Of a DNA stretch of 64,000 nt, positions 25,862 to 34,704 are shown piece after piece. Every line of letters starts with the position of its first letter. The first letter of the stretch is position 1. Source of the DNA: Gottfriedia sp049568075 (GTDB taxonomy: Bacteria > Bacillota > Bacilli > Bacillales > Bacillaceae_G); the NCBI GenBank assembly GCA_049568075.1, contig CP144911.1, one strand, 5' to 3'. A program made the translations under genes and the position numbers. The notes beneath the pieces were generated by a model. It saw only the letters and a program-made list of their open reading frames with translations, did no database searches and was not told the DNA's origin.

Positions 25862-26563
25862 TTAAACTAACCAATCTGCATTTAATAGGAGTGGTCTTTT
25901 TGCCATAAACCCTTCCCCATATGGCACTCCGGCTTCTTTCCCAAAAATTTTTTCTCTTGCAATTACGCTATTTACATAGTCGTTTGTTAAAGGCGTAACG
26001 ACACCATCTGGACCGGGAGTAAATTGACTTTCATATGTTTCTAAAGCTGCTCTTTTGACTTCAATCGTTTCAGAAACATCAACTATAAAATTAGGTCGAT
26101 GAAACCCATTAATCATATATTGAAAAACGTGTTTTACCTTGTGAGCTTCATGATTTGTATTTACATTAAATTTTCTAATCCCAGATGAAAAAACGGCTTC
26201 TTCTACTATTTTTGTACAATTACCATGATCAGGATGACGATCCACTTCATATGGCGAGAAAATAATACTAGGCTTCGTCATTCGAATTAATGCAGCTACT
26301 TGTTTAATCGCTTCCTCAGATAAGTATAGCCCCCTATCTGGTAATGATAAATTAAAACGCTTTGAAACCCCTAAAATCTTATCTGCTTCTTCAGCTTCTT
26401 TTCTTCTAATAAAAGTATCTCCATTTGATGAGAGCTCCGCTTCCGTTAAATCACAAATAGCAACCTTATAGCCTAACTTAGTAAACTTAGCAATCGTACC
26501 TGCCATTCCAATCTCAACATCATCTGGATGCGCTCCAAACGCTAGTACATCAAAATATTCCAC
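25862..26563 (-). CDS. bshB1: Bacillithiol N-acetylglucosaminyl malate deacetylase BshB1
   Basis: A 233-residue LmbE/PIG-L family zinc hydrolase. AFGAHPDDVEIG provides the AHPDD metal ligands, and DRHPDHGNC the second histidine pair. It removes the acetyl group from GlcNAc-malate in bacillithiol synthesis. It begins with GTG, which has only a moderate ribosome site (GAGAGTGAG). It is clustered with bshA and mgsA as in B. subtilis ypjGH. Confidence 0.93.
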   Translation of the reverse strand: MEYFDVLAFGAHPDDVEIGMAGTIAKFTKLGYKVAICDLTEAELSSNGDTFIRRKEAEEADKILGVSKRFNLSLPDRGLYLSEEAIKQVAALIRMTKPSIIFSPYEVDRHPDHGNCTKIVEEAVFSSGIRKFNVNTNHEAHKVKHVFQYMINGFHRPNFIVDVSETIEVKRAALETYESQFTPGPDGVVTPLTNDYVNSVIAREKIFGKEAGVPYGEGFMAKRPLLLNADWLV

Positions 26564-26583
26564 TTATCTCACTCTCTTTCAAA

Positions 26584-26946
26584 CTAACTAAAAAATTTCA
26601 CAACTGCCTTAGCGGTTTGAATGTTCGTTGCCACCGGGACATGAAAAACATCGCATAGCCTTAATAAAGCATTTACATCTGGTTCATGCGGTTGAGCAGT
26701 TAATGGATCCCTAAAAAAGAAAATTGCGTCCATTTTCCCTTTAGCAATTAATGCACCTATTTCTTGATCTCCTCCGAGTGGACCAGATTGAAAACGATAA
26801 ACGTTTAAAGTTGTATTTTCCATTACACGTAGTCCTGTAGTACCTGTTGAAAATAGTTCATGCTGCTGAAAAAAAGATTCATTTTCTTGAACGAACGTTA
26901 CTAATGCGTCTTTTCTGTTATCGTGAGCAATTAGAGCTATTTTCAC
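26584..26946 (-). CDS. mgsA: Methylglyoxal synthase
   Basis: A 120-residue enzyme converting dihydroxyacetone phosphate to methylglyoxal. LIAHDNRKDAL (conserved His/Asp), FSTGTTG (phosphate loop), SGPLGGDQEIGALI (catalytic Asp) and FFRDPLTAQPHEPDVNALLRLCD are all present. It ends at TNIQTAKAVVKFFS, roughly 15 residues shorter than B. subtilis MgsA as I recall it; the missing part is the variable tail. GTG start. Confidence 0.94.
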   Translation of the reverse strand: MKIALIAHDNRKDALVTFVQENESFFQQHELFSTGTTGLRVMENTTLNVYRFQSGPLGGDQEIGALIAKGKMDAIFFFRDPLTAQPHEPDVNALLRLCDVFHVPVATNIQTAKAVVKFFS

Positions 26947-26960
26947 TACCTACCCCACCT

Positions 26961-27764
26961 TTAGTCCATTATATTTTCTAATCCGTAGACTAGCTCTGTA
27001 AGCTTCATTACTTCCTCAACGGCTACTTTAACTCCAGACATAAAAGAAGCTCGATTCATTGAATCATGTCGAATTGTTAATAGTTGACCATCACCACCGA
27101 ATAAAACTTGTTGATGCGCAACTAAACCAGGTAATCTCACGCTATGAACTCTCATTCCATTTAGATCTGCACCTCTAGCTCCAGCTTCAGTTTCAACTTC
27201 ATTTGGATGTCCTTGTATTTTCGATTCACGAACTTCCTCAATCATTTGAACTGTTTTAAGAGCAGTACCTGAAGGCGCATCTAATTTTTGGTCATGATGT
27301 AACTCAATAATTTCGATATCTTTAAAATATTTGGCTGCCATTGCAGAGAATTTCATCATTAATATAGCACCAATTGCAAAATTTGGCGCAATAATACAAC
27401 CTAGCTCATTATTTGAAGCTAACTCTTTTAAATCATCAAGCTCCTCTTTTGTAAAACCAGTTGTACCGATTACAGGGCGAATACCATTTTTTAATGCTAA
27501 AAATGCATGTTTTTTTCCAATTTCAGGTGTTGTTAAATCAACAAGTACATCAAAGCTTTCATTTTCAATACATTGCTCTAATGTTTCATATACTTTTGCT
27601 TCATCTTTAAAGCCAGGGCTAACCTTTTGGATTTGTTCTCCACCTAATTTATAATCTACTGCAGCTACAAGGTGAAAATGCTCAGTTCGATCGATTAATT
27701 GTAAAGCTTCAATTCCCATTTTACCTCTTGGTCCTGCTAATACTACTCTAATTACTTTTTCCAT
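26961..27764 (-). CDS. dapB: 4-hydroxy-tetrahydrodipicolinate reductase
   Basis: A 267-residue NAD(P)H enzyme of lysine, diaminopimelate and dipicolinate synthesis. LAGPRGKMGIEA is the dinucleotide loop, VIGTTGFT and APNFAIGAILMMKF are conserved, and IELHHDQKLDAPSGTA is the catalytic His/Lys motif. It is encoded two bases after ypjD and just before mgsA. Its product supports both peptidoglycan and spore dipicolinate. Confidence 0.95.
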   Translation of the reverse strand: MEKVIRVVLAGPRGKMGIEALQLIDRTEHFHLVAAVDYKLGGEQIQKVSPGFKDEAKVYETLEQCIENESFDVLVDLTTPEIGKKHAFLALKNGIRPVIGTTGFTKEELDDLKELASNNELGCIIAPNFAIGAILMMKFSAMAAKYFKDIEIIELHHDQKLDAPSGTALKTVQMIEEVRESKIQGHPNEVETEAGARGADLNGMRVHSVRLPGLVAHQQVLFGGDGQLLTIRHDSMNRASFMSGVKVAVEEVMKLTELVYGLENIMD

Positions 27765-27765
27765 T

Positions 27766-28095
27766 TTAAACTTCCTTCCTTGTCCAACGATCTTTATCTC
27801 GAGTATTAAACTTCTTCATCACCATATCATGAGCTTCTTGTAAGTCTATATTTAGGCTATTTGCTAAACAAATCATAACAAATAAGACATCACCTAACTC
27901 TTCTTCAATTAGCTTTTCTTCTTCTGTGCTTTTCTTAGGCTTTTCACCATAAGTATGATTGATTTCTCTAGCTAACTCACCCATTTCTTCAGTTAACCTA
28001 GCCATCATTGCTAAAGGACTAAAATACCCTTCTTTAAATTGACTTATATATGTATCGACTTCTTTTTGCATTTCTTTCATCGTTTTTTCGTGCAT
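27766..28095 (-). CDS. ypjD: MazG-like nucleotide pyrophosphohydrolase YpjD
   Basis: A 109-residue all-helical protein with the MazG/dUTPase-2 metal motif EExxE...ExxD: LTEEMGELAREINHTYG and EEELGDVLFVMICLANSLN. It matches B. subtilis YpjD almost over its whole length (FKEGYFSPLAMMARLTEE, FNTRDKDRWTRKE). It likely hydrolyses a nucleoside triphosphate to monophosphate; the substrate is not known. First gene of the ypjD-dapB-mgsA-bsh run. Confidence 0.93.
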   Translation of the reverse strand: MHEKTMKEMQKEVDTYISQFKEGYFSPLAMMARLTEEMGELAREINHTYGEKPKKSTEEEKLIEEELGDVLFVMICLANSLNIDLQEAHDMVMKKFNTRDKDRWTRKEV

Positions 28096-28231
28096 ACTAA
28101 TAACAACTCCTCAATTAAATCTTATCGAATTGACCACTTTTTGACAAATTATATATTATTTTACTTGAAAAAAATACAAGATAAGATAAAAATAAGAGTT
28201 TAGGGTAATTTTTATAGTATGGAGGAAGTAT

Positions 28232-29104
28232 ATGATTTTTAAATTGAAGTTACGCAATATCTTATTTATTATTTTAGGTTCTGCAATTTTTTCTTTTGGA
28301 ATTATGAATATAAATATTCCAAACAATCTAGCTGAAGGTGGCTTTACGGGAATTAACTTAATTCTTTTAGCTGAACTAAATATTCCCGTTTGGATCTCAA
28401 ACTTAGTCTTAAACGTCCCTTTATTTTTTATTGGTTGGAGATTACTTGGTACAGTAACAATGCTTTATACAATCATTGGTACTGTTGCAGTCTCATTTTT
28501 CTTAAAATTATTTGAGAAATTTACTTTCAATATAGATGTTCATGGCGATTTAATGTTAGCTTCATTATTTGCGGGTGTATTTATTGGTGTAGGTTTAGGA
28601 ATTATTTTTAGATTTGGTGGAACTACTGGTGGTGTCGATATCATTGCACGTTTAGCATATAAATACAAAGGTATTAATATGGGTAAAACGATGTTTATTT
28701 TTGACTTTGTTGTCATTACACTTTCACTTTTAACTTACTTAAAAGCATATGAAGCAATGTATACGCTAGTTGCAGTTTTCGTCGGAGCAAGAATTATTGA
28801 TTTTATGCAAGAAGGTGCATATGCTGCTCGTGGAGCAAATATTATTTCTGAGAAAAATGATTTAATAGCCGCTCGAATTATGAAAGAAATGGAACGAGGC
28901 GCGACTTATTTAAAAGCAACAGGAACATTTACTGGAGAAAGCAAAGACGTATTATTTTGTGTCGTTCCTAAAAACGAATTAGTTCATTTAAAAAACATTA
29001 TTCAGGATATCGATCCACACGCTTTTGTTGCCGTTACAGAGGTGCATGATGTACTAGGTGAGGGCTTTACATTAGATGAAAATAAAGTCCCTCTTCACCC
29101 TTAA
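28232..29104 (+). CDS. ypjC: YitT/DUF161 family membrane protein (YpjC)
   Basis: A 290-residue protein with about five membrane segments in the first 200 residues and a cytoplasmic DUF2179 domain at the end (TGTFTGESKDVLFCVVPKNEL, VAVTEVHDVLGEGF). This is the YitT family, transport function unproved. It is on the plus strand, divergent from ypjD, with GGAGGAAG before the ATG. Confidence 0.85.
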   Translation: MIFKLKLRNILFIILGSAIFSFGIMNINIPNNLAEGGFTGINLILLAELNIPVWISNLVLNVPLFFIGWRLLGTVTMLYTIIGTVAVSFFLKLFEKFTFNIDVHGDLMLASLFAGVFIGVGLGIIFRFGGTTGGVDIIARLAYKYKGINMGKTMFIFDFVVITLSLLTYLKAYEAMYTLVAVFVGARIIDFMQEGAYAARGANIISEKNDLIAARIMKEMERGATYLKATGTFTGESKDVLFCVVPKNELVHLKNIIQDIDPHAFVAVTEVHDVLGEGFTLDENKVPLHP

Positions 29105-29117
29105 TTTTAACTGAAAC

Positions 29118-29158
29118 AAAAAAGAGGTTCTTGGCATTAATTGCCAGAACCTCTTTTT
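29118..29158. terminator. Bidirectional terminator after ypjC
   Basis: AAAAAAGAGGTTCTTGGCA-TTAAT-TGCCAGAACCTCTTTTT is a long near-perfect stem between the convergent ypjC and yugP-type genes. Confidence 0.93.
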
Positions 29159-29172
29159 GTTTTATATTGATA

Positions 29173-29853
29173 TTAATCATCACTACGTGTCATACCAGTA
29201 TAAATTAAAATTAATCTTAATAATTCTGCTACGGCTACTGCTGCCGCTGCAACATAGGTCAATGCAGCTGCATTTAAAACACGTTTTGCATAAACATGCT
29301 CATTCGAATTGATAATACCTAAAGTTGTAATCTGTTTTAAAGCTCTACTTGAGGCATTAAATTCAACAGGAAGTGTAACAACTTGGAACAATACACCTAG
29401 TGCTAATAAAACTATCCCTATTAATAATGCACCTGATAAGCGAGAAAACATGCCAATTAAAATAAATATATAAGAAAAATTGGAACTGAAATTGGCAACA
29501 GGTACTAATGAATGACGGAATCTTAAAAAGCTATAGTCATTCGCATCTTGAATTGCATGTCCTACTTCATGAGCAGCAACTGCAGTACCCGCTACTGAAT
29601 ATCCATGATAATTTTCAGTTGATAATCTTACAACTTTTGCACGTGGATCATAATGGTCAGATAAATATCCTCGAGTTTCCTCTACTGCTACATTGTATAA
29701 TCCATTTTCATTTAAAATTTTTCTCGCTACTTCTGCACCCGTTAAATGTGATGTAGAACCAACTTGAGAATACTTTCTAAAAGTTGATTTAACCTTCATT
29801 TGCGCATATAAAGGTACGAGCAACAATATTAAAAAGTAAATTAGATAACTCAT
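29173..29853 (-). CDS. yugP: YugP-type neutral zinc metallopeptidase
   Basis: A 226-residue membrane protease. It has an N-terminal membrane segment, the active-site AAHEVGHAIQ (HExxH), a conserved SRLSGALLIG segment, and two further hydrophobic stretches near the C-terminus. This is the YugP/DUF zinc-peptidase family; targets are unknown. In B. subtilis the yugP gene lies elsewhere, so its place between ypjC and ypjB is a local difference. GGAGGAATTACA precedes the ATG. Confidence 0.88.
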   Translation of the reverse strand: MSYLIYFLILLLVPLYAQMKVKSTFRKYSQVGSTSHLTGAEVARKILNENGLYNVAVEETRGYLSDHYDPRAKVVRLSTENYHGYSVAGTAVAAHEVGHAIQDANDYSFLRFRHSLVPVANFSSNFSYIFILIGMFSRLSGALLIGIVLLALGVLFQVVTLPVEFNASSRALKQITTLGIINSNEHVYAKRVLNAAALTYVAAAAVAVAELLRLILIYTGMTRSDD

Positions 29854-29911
29854 TGTAATTCCTCCAAGGAGTGTGATTTTACGATATTGTAATAACTTTT
29901 AGAGAAATTTG

Positions 29912-30694
29912 TCAATCATTATGTTCTCTTCTTTTTTTGTTCTTATTTCGATCACCTATATATTTTCTCCAACCAACATAACTTAATGTACCGACAATAA
30001 TGATCCCTGTTGTAAATATTGTCCAAATAGAAACAGGCGGAATAATTGAATTACCTTGATCAAAAATGAATGATAATTCACTTTTTGTCTCATCCAACTT
30101 TTGTTGAAAAGCCGGTATAGATTCTTGGTTAATACGATAATCATCTAAAAACGAAACAAGTGAATTTATTTTTTTTACTTCATCATATGGAAGGTCCATG
30201 ATAAGACTTGGATAAATAATCTCAAATTGATGTAAGAATTGATTTAATTGCGTTTCATATGCTTCAGAATTACCTCGTTTATATGCTGACTCCATATTCT
30301 GTAGTGGGGTCATAACTGACTTTTTCATTTCCTTCCACATCGGCTGCATAGTCGTTTCTCCAGCATCAATCAATAATCTCAAACCAAGTACATCGGCAAC
30401 TTTTTCTTGCGGATCAATTGCATCATTTGTTAAAGATACAAGCGCATTTTGAAAAGTAACTGAAATGGTTTCTAACTCCTTTGGTGTGAAATCCTTATTC
30501 TTTTTTGCTGACGCCATATACTTAGATTCTAATTGTTCTAATAAATTTGCGCCATGAACATAATCACCATCTTGTACTAAAGAGAGCGATTGTTCAATTA
30601 ACGAAGTTTCTTGATCTATTTTAGCGTACCCTTTTACGGTATTGAATGAAAAGAAAATAAAAAAAACGCTTATCCCCGCAACTAATTTTTTCAT
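29912..30694 (-). CDS. ypjB: YpjB, sporulation-associated membrane protein
   Basis: A 260-residue protein with an N-terminal signal sequence (LVAGISVFFIFFSFNTVKG), a helical extracytoplasmic body and one C-terminal membrane segment (IWTIFTTGIIIVGTLSYVGW) followed by a very basic tail. Position upstream of ypjA and qcr identifies it as YpjB. I chose the ATG at 30694 after AGGGAGGGG. B. subtilis ypjB is under sporulation control; no sigma-E site was pinned down here. Confidence 0.83.
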   Translation of the reverse strand: MKKLVAGISVFFIFFSFNTVKGYAKIDQETSLIEQSLSLVQDGDYVHGANLLEQLESKYMASAKKNKDFTPKELETISVTFQNALVSLTNDAIDPQEKVADVLGLRLLIDAGETTMQPMWKEMKKSVMTPLQNMESAYKRGNSEAYETQLNQFLHQFEIIYPSLIMDLPYDEVKKINSLVSFLDDYRINQESIPAFQQKLDETKSELSFIFDQGNSIIPPVSIWTIFTTGIIIVGTLSYVGWRKYIGDRNKNKKRREHND

Positions 30695-30753
30695 CAAACC
30701 CCTCCCTCATAACTACTAATAATTATGAGAGAAAGGACAAGATTAGAACTTGT

Positions 30754-31338
30754 TCAAGCACGAGCTCTATTTTTAAAAATTAACTGGTAATAAGCGATTA
30801 AAATAACAAATATAGTTAACCAAAATGTCACTAAAGCAATCCATATTCTGTAATCAGAAAGCATATAGTATTCTGGCATTGTTCCAAAAACATAGTCTAA
30901 AATAAGATCTTGTAAGATCCAAATACTAGCAACTGTCAAGTGCCATTTTTTAACTTTAAATGTCGGTGCATACAATACAGCCTGGATCGCCATAGCACCA
31001 TGCGAAAAAATTAATAAGTATGCAACCGCATCAAGTCCACCTGATAAATAAAGAACCATTCCATTCATCAACACTGCCCATATGCCATATTTGACCAAGC
31101 TTACATATGCTAGTGCCTCTATTAGTCCATTCCGTTTATTTAGAATGAACAGTAGCAATACAATACAAAAAAATAATGATGCAGTTGGACTATCAGGAAC
31201 AAATATTTTTAACCAACCAGGAGTAAAATCAAGTTGAGATCGATACCAATAATATCCATAGATTGTTCCAAGTACATTTATGATAAATAAAGCAATTAAG
31301 TTAGGTTTAAGCCGTAGCATACTGTAGAGTATGTTCAT
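30754..31338 (-). CDS. ypjA: YpjA, DUF1405 membrane protein
   Basis: A 194-residue protein with about six membrane helices. WYRSQLDFTPGWLKIFVPDSPTASLFF and the central HGAMAIQAVLYAP motif are characteristic of DUF1405 (YpjA). It is encoded just downstream of qcrC and upstream of ypjB, an arrangement common in Bacillus. Role unknown; the constant link to qcr hints at respiration, which is only inference. Confidence 0.85.
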   Translation of the reverse strand: MNILYSMLRLKPNLIALFIINVLGTIYGYYWYRSQLDFTPGWLKIFVPDSPTASLFFCIVLLLFILNKRNGLIEALAYVSLVKYGIWAVLMNGMVLYLSGGLDAVAYLLIFSHGAMAIQAVLYAPTFKVKKWHLTVASIWILQDLILDYVFGTMPEYYMLSDYRIWIALVTFWLTIFVILIAYYQLIFKNRARA

Positions 31339-31456
31339 TATTTCACTTCATCTCACTTTCACTGAGGAGATTTAATAAATTTATAACACAAAGTTCACAA
31401 TTTATATGTATCATCACATTTTTTACATGTTATTATTTCAGTATACAATACAACAT

Positions 31457-31487
31457 AAAAAAAGAGTCGAAAATTCGACTCTCTTTT
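31457..31487 (-). terminator. qcrABC terminator
   Basis: AAAAAAAGAGTCGAA-AA-TTCGACTCTCTTTT is a stem with a T run on the minus strand. It follows the qcrC stop at 31490. Confidence 0.9.
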
Positions 31488-31489
31488 AA

Positions 31490-32266
31490 TTACTCTGTTT
31501 TACCTGCTTTTGAAACGAATTCAGCTAGCACTTTAAGTTCTGCGTCAGTACCTTTAAATACGCCAGATGGCATCGCTTTTCGACCGTTTCTTGCGATATG
31601 AGCGATTTCTTCAGGTTTTAAACCATTATTTTGAAGACTTGGAGCTGCTGCGCCACCTTCAAGATTATCGCCATGACAAGATACACAAGTATTTTTTTGC
31701 AATAGTTTATATGCTGGATCTTCTTTATTTAATTCAACAAAAGTACGGATTTTACCTTGTTCTTTTTGTTTTTTCCAGTCATGGTGAGCCGCAGCTTCCC
31801 ATGTTAAATAAATTACACCAGATAAAGCTAATAACATAAATCCTGTAGCTAATGGACGTTTAATTGGTTTTCTATGTGGACTACGATCTAAGAATGGCGC
31901 TAATAATAAGCCACCAAATGCTAATCCAGGAATTACGAAAGCACCAATTACGTTATAGTCACCAGAAGCATAGCTATATTTTAAGAATTGATATAAGAAT
32001 AAGAAATACCAGTCTGGAAGTGGCGTATAGCCAGTATCAGTTGGGTCTGCAACCCTCTCAAGTGGAGATGGATGTGCAATTGTTAATGTTAAGTATCCAA
32101 TTAAGAAAACTGCTCCTACCATCCATTCTTTTAATAAGAAGTTTGGCCAGAATGCTTCAGTTTTACCAGGATATTCTGAATAATCCTTTGGTACATTAGG
32201 TTTACGTCCTGCCATTGCAGGTACACGTGAGTCACCTACAAATTTCATTCCTTTACCGCGATGCAT
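31490..32266 (-). CDS. qcrC: Menaquinol:cytochrome c reductase, cytochrome b/c subunit
   Basis: A 258-residue fusion typical of Bacillus. The N-terminal half equals the C-terminal helices of cytochrome b (three membrane segments; PLPDWYFLFLYQFLKY and the PxxW quinol-site motif). The C-terminal half is a c-type cytochrome domain with the haem-attachment CVSCH (NTCVSCHGDNLEGG) and a distal Met (KAMPSGVF). It passes electrons from the Rieske protein to cytochrome c oxidase. Confidence 0.95.
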   Translation of the reverse strand: MHRGKGMKFVGDSRVPAMAGRKPNVPKDYSEYPGKTEAFWPNFLLKEWMVGAVFLIGYLTLTIAHPSPLERVADPTDTGYTPLPDWYFLFLYQFLKYSYASGDYNVIGAFVIPGLAFGGLLLAPFLDRSPHRKPIKRPLATGFMLLALSGVIYLTWEAAAHHDWKKQKEQGKIRTFVELNKEDPAYKLLQKNTCVSCHGDNLEGGAAAPSLQNNGLKPEEIAHIARNGRKAMPSGVFKGTDAELKVLAEFVSKAGKTE

Positions 32267-32329
32267 GTTCTCCCTCCTTTATTTCGACACACTTTAGTCA
32301 TTTTTTACTAAAGCCCCATGCACTAAATC

Positions 32330-33004
32330 TTATAGTGGACCTGAAATACCTTGCTTACGAATAATTAAGAAATGGGCACCCATAAGAGCAAGTAAAGCAC
32401 CAGGTAAGAAGAATACATGGATTGCGAAGAAACGAGTTAATGTTTGTGCACCGATGATATCCGGATTACCTGCAATTAACGTTTTCACTTGCTTACCAAT
32501 AAATGGTGTTTGTTCAGCAATTTGCAGACCTACTTTAGTCGCAAATAACGCTTTCATATCCCAAGGTAATAAATATCCTGTAAAACCTAATCCAAGCATT
32601 ACGAAGAAGATTAAAACCCCTACAACCCAGTTAAGCTCACGAGGCTTTTTATATGCGCCTTGGAAGAATACACGTAAAGTATGTAAAAACATCATAACAA
32701 TTACTAAACTTGCACCCCAGTGATGCATACCACGAACGATTTGTCCGTATGCAACGTTGTTTTGTAAGTAATAAACTGATTCCCATGCATTTTTGATATC
32801 TGGAACATAGTACATTGTTAAAAACATTCCAGATAAAATTTGAATTACTGTAACGAAAAATGTTAACCCACCGAAGCAATATACGAATGCTGAAAAATGG
32901 TGTGCTGGATTAACGTGTTCTGGTACTTCATGATCAGCGATATCTCTCCAAAGAGGCGTAATTTCTAATCGCTCATCTACCCAGTCGTAAATTTTGTTAA
33001 GCAC
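32330..33004 (-). CDS. qcrB: Menaquinol:cytochrome c reductase, cytochrome b6 subunit
   Basis: A 224-residue b-type cytochrome with four membrane helices. The two haem-ligand His pairs lie in GMHHWGASLVIVMMFLHTLRVF and TRFFAIHVFFLPGALLALMGAHF. It works with QcrA and QcrC in the membrane. It starts two bases before the end of qcrA's stop context, so the three genes form one transcript qcrA-B-C. Confidence 0.96.
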   Translation of the reverse strand: MLNKIYDWVDERLEITPLWRDIADHEVPEHVNPAHHFSAFVYCFGGLTFFVTVIQILSGMFLTMYYVPDIKNAWESVYYLQNNVAYGQIVRGMHHWGASLVIVMMFLHTLRVFFQGAYKKPRELNWVVGVLIFFVMLGLGFTGYLLPWDMKALFATKVGLQIAEQTPFIGKQVKTLIAGNPDIIGAQTLTRFFAIHVFFLPGALLALMGAHFLIIRKQGISGPL

Positions 33005-33006
33005 GA

Positions 33007-33510
33007 TTATTTACCTCCTGTATTTGGTTGTAGTTTACCAAGATAGAAAGAATCACCTTTCACTTTTACTGCATAGTTGTCTAGTGGACCAAGCGGTGGT
33101 GTACCTTTAATGTTTTTACCATCCTTATGGTAACGACCGCCATGACATGGACAGAAGAATTGATTTGGAAAATCTTTATTGTCGTTCCAACCAACTGTAC
33201 AGCCTAAATGCTTACAAGTAGGTGATAACGCTACGATGTCTCCATTTGAATTCTTGTACACCCATGCAATGTGTGACGCGTCAGATTTAACCCAACCATC
33301 TACCTGCTTAACTTTAAAGTCAAAGCGTTTTGGGTCAGTCGTTAAATCTTTAACTAGTCCAACTTGCACCATTGCTCCAGCTTCTTCTTTTTGTAAAACT
33401 GGGTCAATGGCAAAACGAGCCAATGGCATTAGCATTCCTGCCGCCATAAAGCCGCCTACACCTGTTAAAGTGTAGTTTAAAAACTGGCGTCTTGAAACCT
33501 TTTCACTCAT
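33007..33510 (-). CDS. qcrA: Menaquinol:cytochrome c reductase, Rieske iron-sulfur subunit
   Basis: A 167-residue protein. A Tat-like N-terminus (SRRQFLNYTLTGVGGFMAAGML) anchors it, and SPTCKHLGC plus FFCPCHGGRYHKDG supply the two Cys and two His of the 2Fe-2S cluster. Length equals B. subtilis QcrA. The ATG at 33510 is chosen, after a GGGGGGA ribosome site. First gene of qcrABC. Confidence 0.95.
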   Translation of the reverse strand: MSEKVSRRQFLNYTLTGVGGFMAAGMLMPLARFAIDPVLQKEEAGAMVQVGLVKDLTTDPKRFDFKVKQVDGWVKSDASHIAWVYKNSNGDIVALSPTCKHLGCTVGWNDNKDFPNQFFCPCHGGRYHKDGKNIKGTPPLGPLDNYAVKVKGDSFYLGKLQPNTGGK

Positions 33511-33653
33511 GAAAATTCCCCCCTCTATCACAAGTACTCCTGTACGGACAACAGCTATAATAATAAAACTAGGACACTTTCATAATATAATAACAAATTT
33601 AGAAGGTCAATAATATCCTAATAATAATCATAGTAATAATGTTGTTTTTATTT

Positions 33654-34103
33654 TTATCCCCATATTTTAGAAAATAATGCATTTATGTGAGATAATTGTT
33701 TATCTACTATTACACGTTGTGATGATTCATCTAAGCTATTGATATTTAAATTAGGTAACCAAATTAATGATTGATCCATTTCAGCTTCTGACTGTCTCCA
33801 ATCAAAATCACATGTTAAATAAAAAACATGCTTAATCCCACTAGCTTTAAACTCTTCATTCCAAGCTTTTAATCGGCTTATTTTATTAGAATCTTCAGGT
33901 AAATAAGTAAATTCCGGAGCGATTACAACTCTGCCTTTATATGTACGTTCAAGTTCTGAAGTAAGAATTATTAAGTCCTCTCTTTGCTCGGCTAGACCAA
34001 TATTTTCTTTTTTCAAAGAAACAGGACAAAGTGGAATAATGATCGTATCGATGTATTCCAGATTCTCAATAACTTGATTTAATTCATTAGTTGTCCATTT
34101 CAT
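33654..34103 (-). CDS. ypiF: YpiF, DUF2487 protein
   Basis: A 149-residue soluble protein. The opening MKWTTNELNQVIENLEYIDTI and the later YRGRVVIAPEFTYLP-like and FYLTCDFDWR segments fit the YpiF/DUF2487 family, which lies upstream of qcrA in Bacillus. Function unknown. ATG at 34103, seven bases after AGAGGT. Confidence 0.8.
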   Translation of the reverse strand: MKWTTNELNQVIENLEYIDTIIIPLCPVSLKKENIGLAEQREDLIILTSELERTYKGRVVIAPEFTYLPEDSNKISRLKAWNEEFKASGIKHVFYLTCDFDWRQSEAEMDQSLIWLPNLNINSLDESSQRVIVDKQLSHINALFSKIWG

Positions 34104-34663
34104 CAAAATTACCTCTTTCTATTAAAATAATTTATTTATAATTGTGAAATTTTTGTGAACAAATTTCTATTTTCCATTTAACCATACATTACTATTTTAA
34201 GAAAGAAAAAAAGCCCGCTAATATAGGATTTTTCAGTCAGTGGAAAGGGATCTTTGTATTCAACTCAGTAATCCGATAAAAGTTTACTGATTAGTATAAA
34301 AAATTCAGTTGAACTTCGATCCATTACGAAGCAAATATTTCTATTAGATCAATCAATAATTCAAAAATCTTTCTATGTTAAGTGACTTTTTTACTATTTT
34401 TTTATATGAGTATTTTTTTATGAGGAATTTGCTAATCTTAAGTTTACAAACTTTAATTTTTAACTTGTAAAAATTAATTGATTCGCTCGACTCCTGTGGA
34501 ATACACCAGAAGTCTAAGGACCTACTAGAATTGCATCGAATGATTAAGATCATGAATCTGACCACACTTTAAAGAGAGGGTACTAAAATGGAAATTAACC
34601 CCACATATCTTATTTAACAATAAAATTTAATTGTGTTCAATTAGCAAATACCTTTTCAACAGT
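34104..34663. other. Intergenic region with decayed inserted sequence
   Basis: No convincing gene. A weakened copy of the ypiB terminator lies at 34206-34235 and the intact one at 34664-34694. Between them, about 430 bases include GCTCGACTCCTGTGGAATAC near 34485. That resembles the GACTCCTGCGGGA core seen in some Bacillus interspersed repeats, as I remember them. A 70-codon minus-strand frame at 34353-34565 looks accidental. Confidence 0.4.
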
Positions 34664-34694
34664 AAAAAAGCCCCCATATAATGAGGACTTTTTT
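34664..34694 (-). terminator. ypiB terminator
   Basis: The minus strand reads AAAAAAGTCCTCA-TTATA-TGGGGGCTTTTTT, directly after the ypiB stop at 34705. Confidence 0.85.
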
Positions 34695-34704
34695 CAGATT
34701 AACA

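Noticed and set aside
34353..34565. 70-codon minus-strand frame in the ypiF-ypiB gap
   Set aside because: No ribosome site, Lys/Ile-biased chance composition, and it crosses what looks like decayed repeat DNA.
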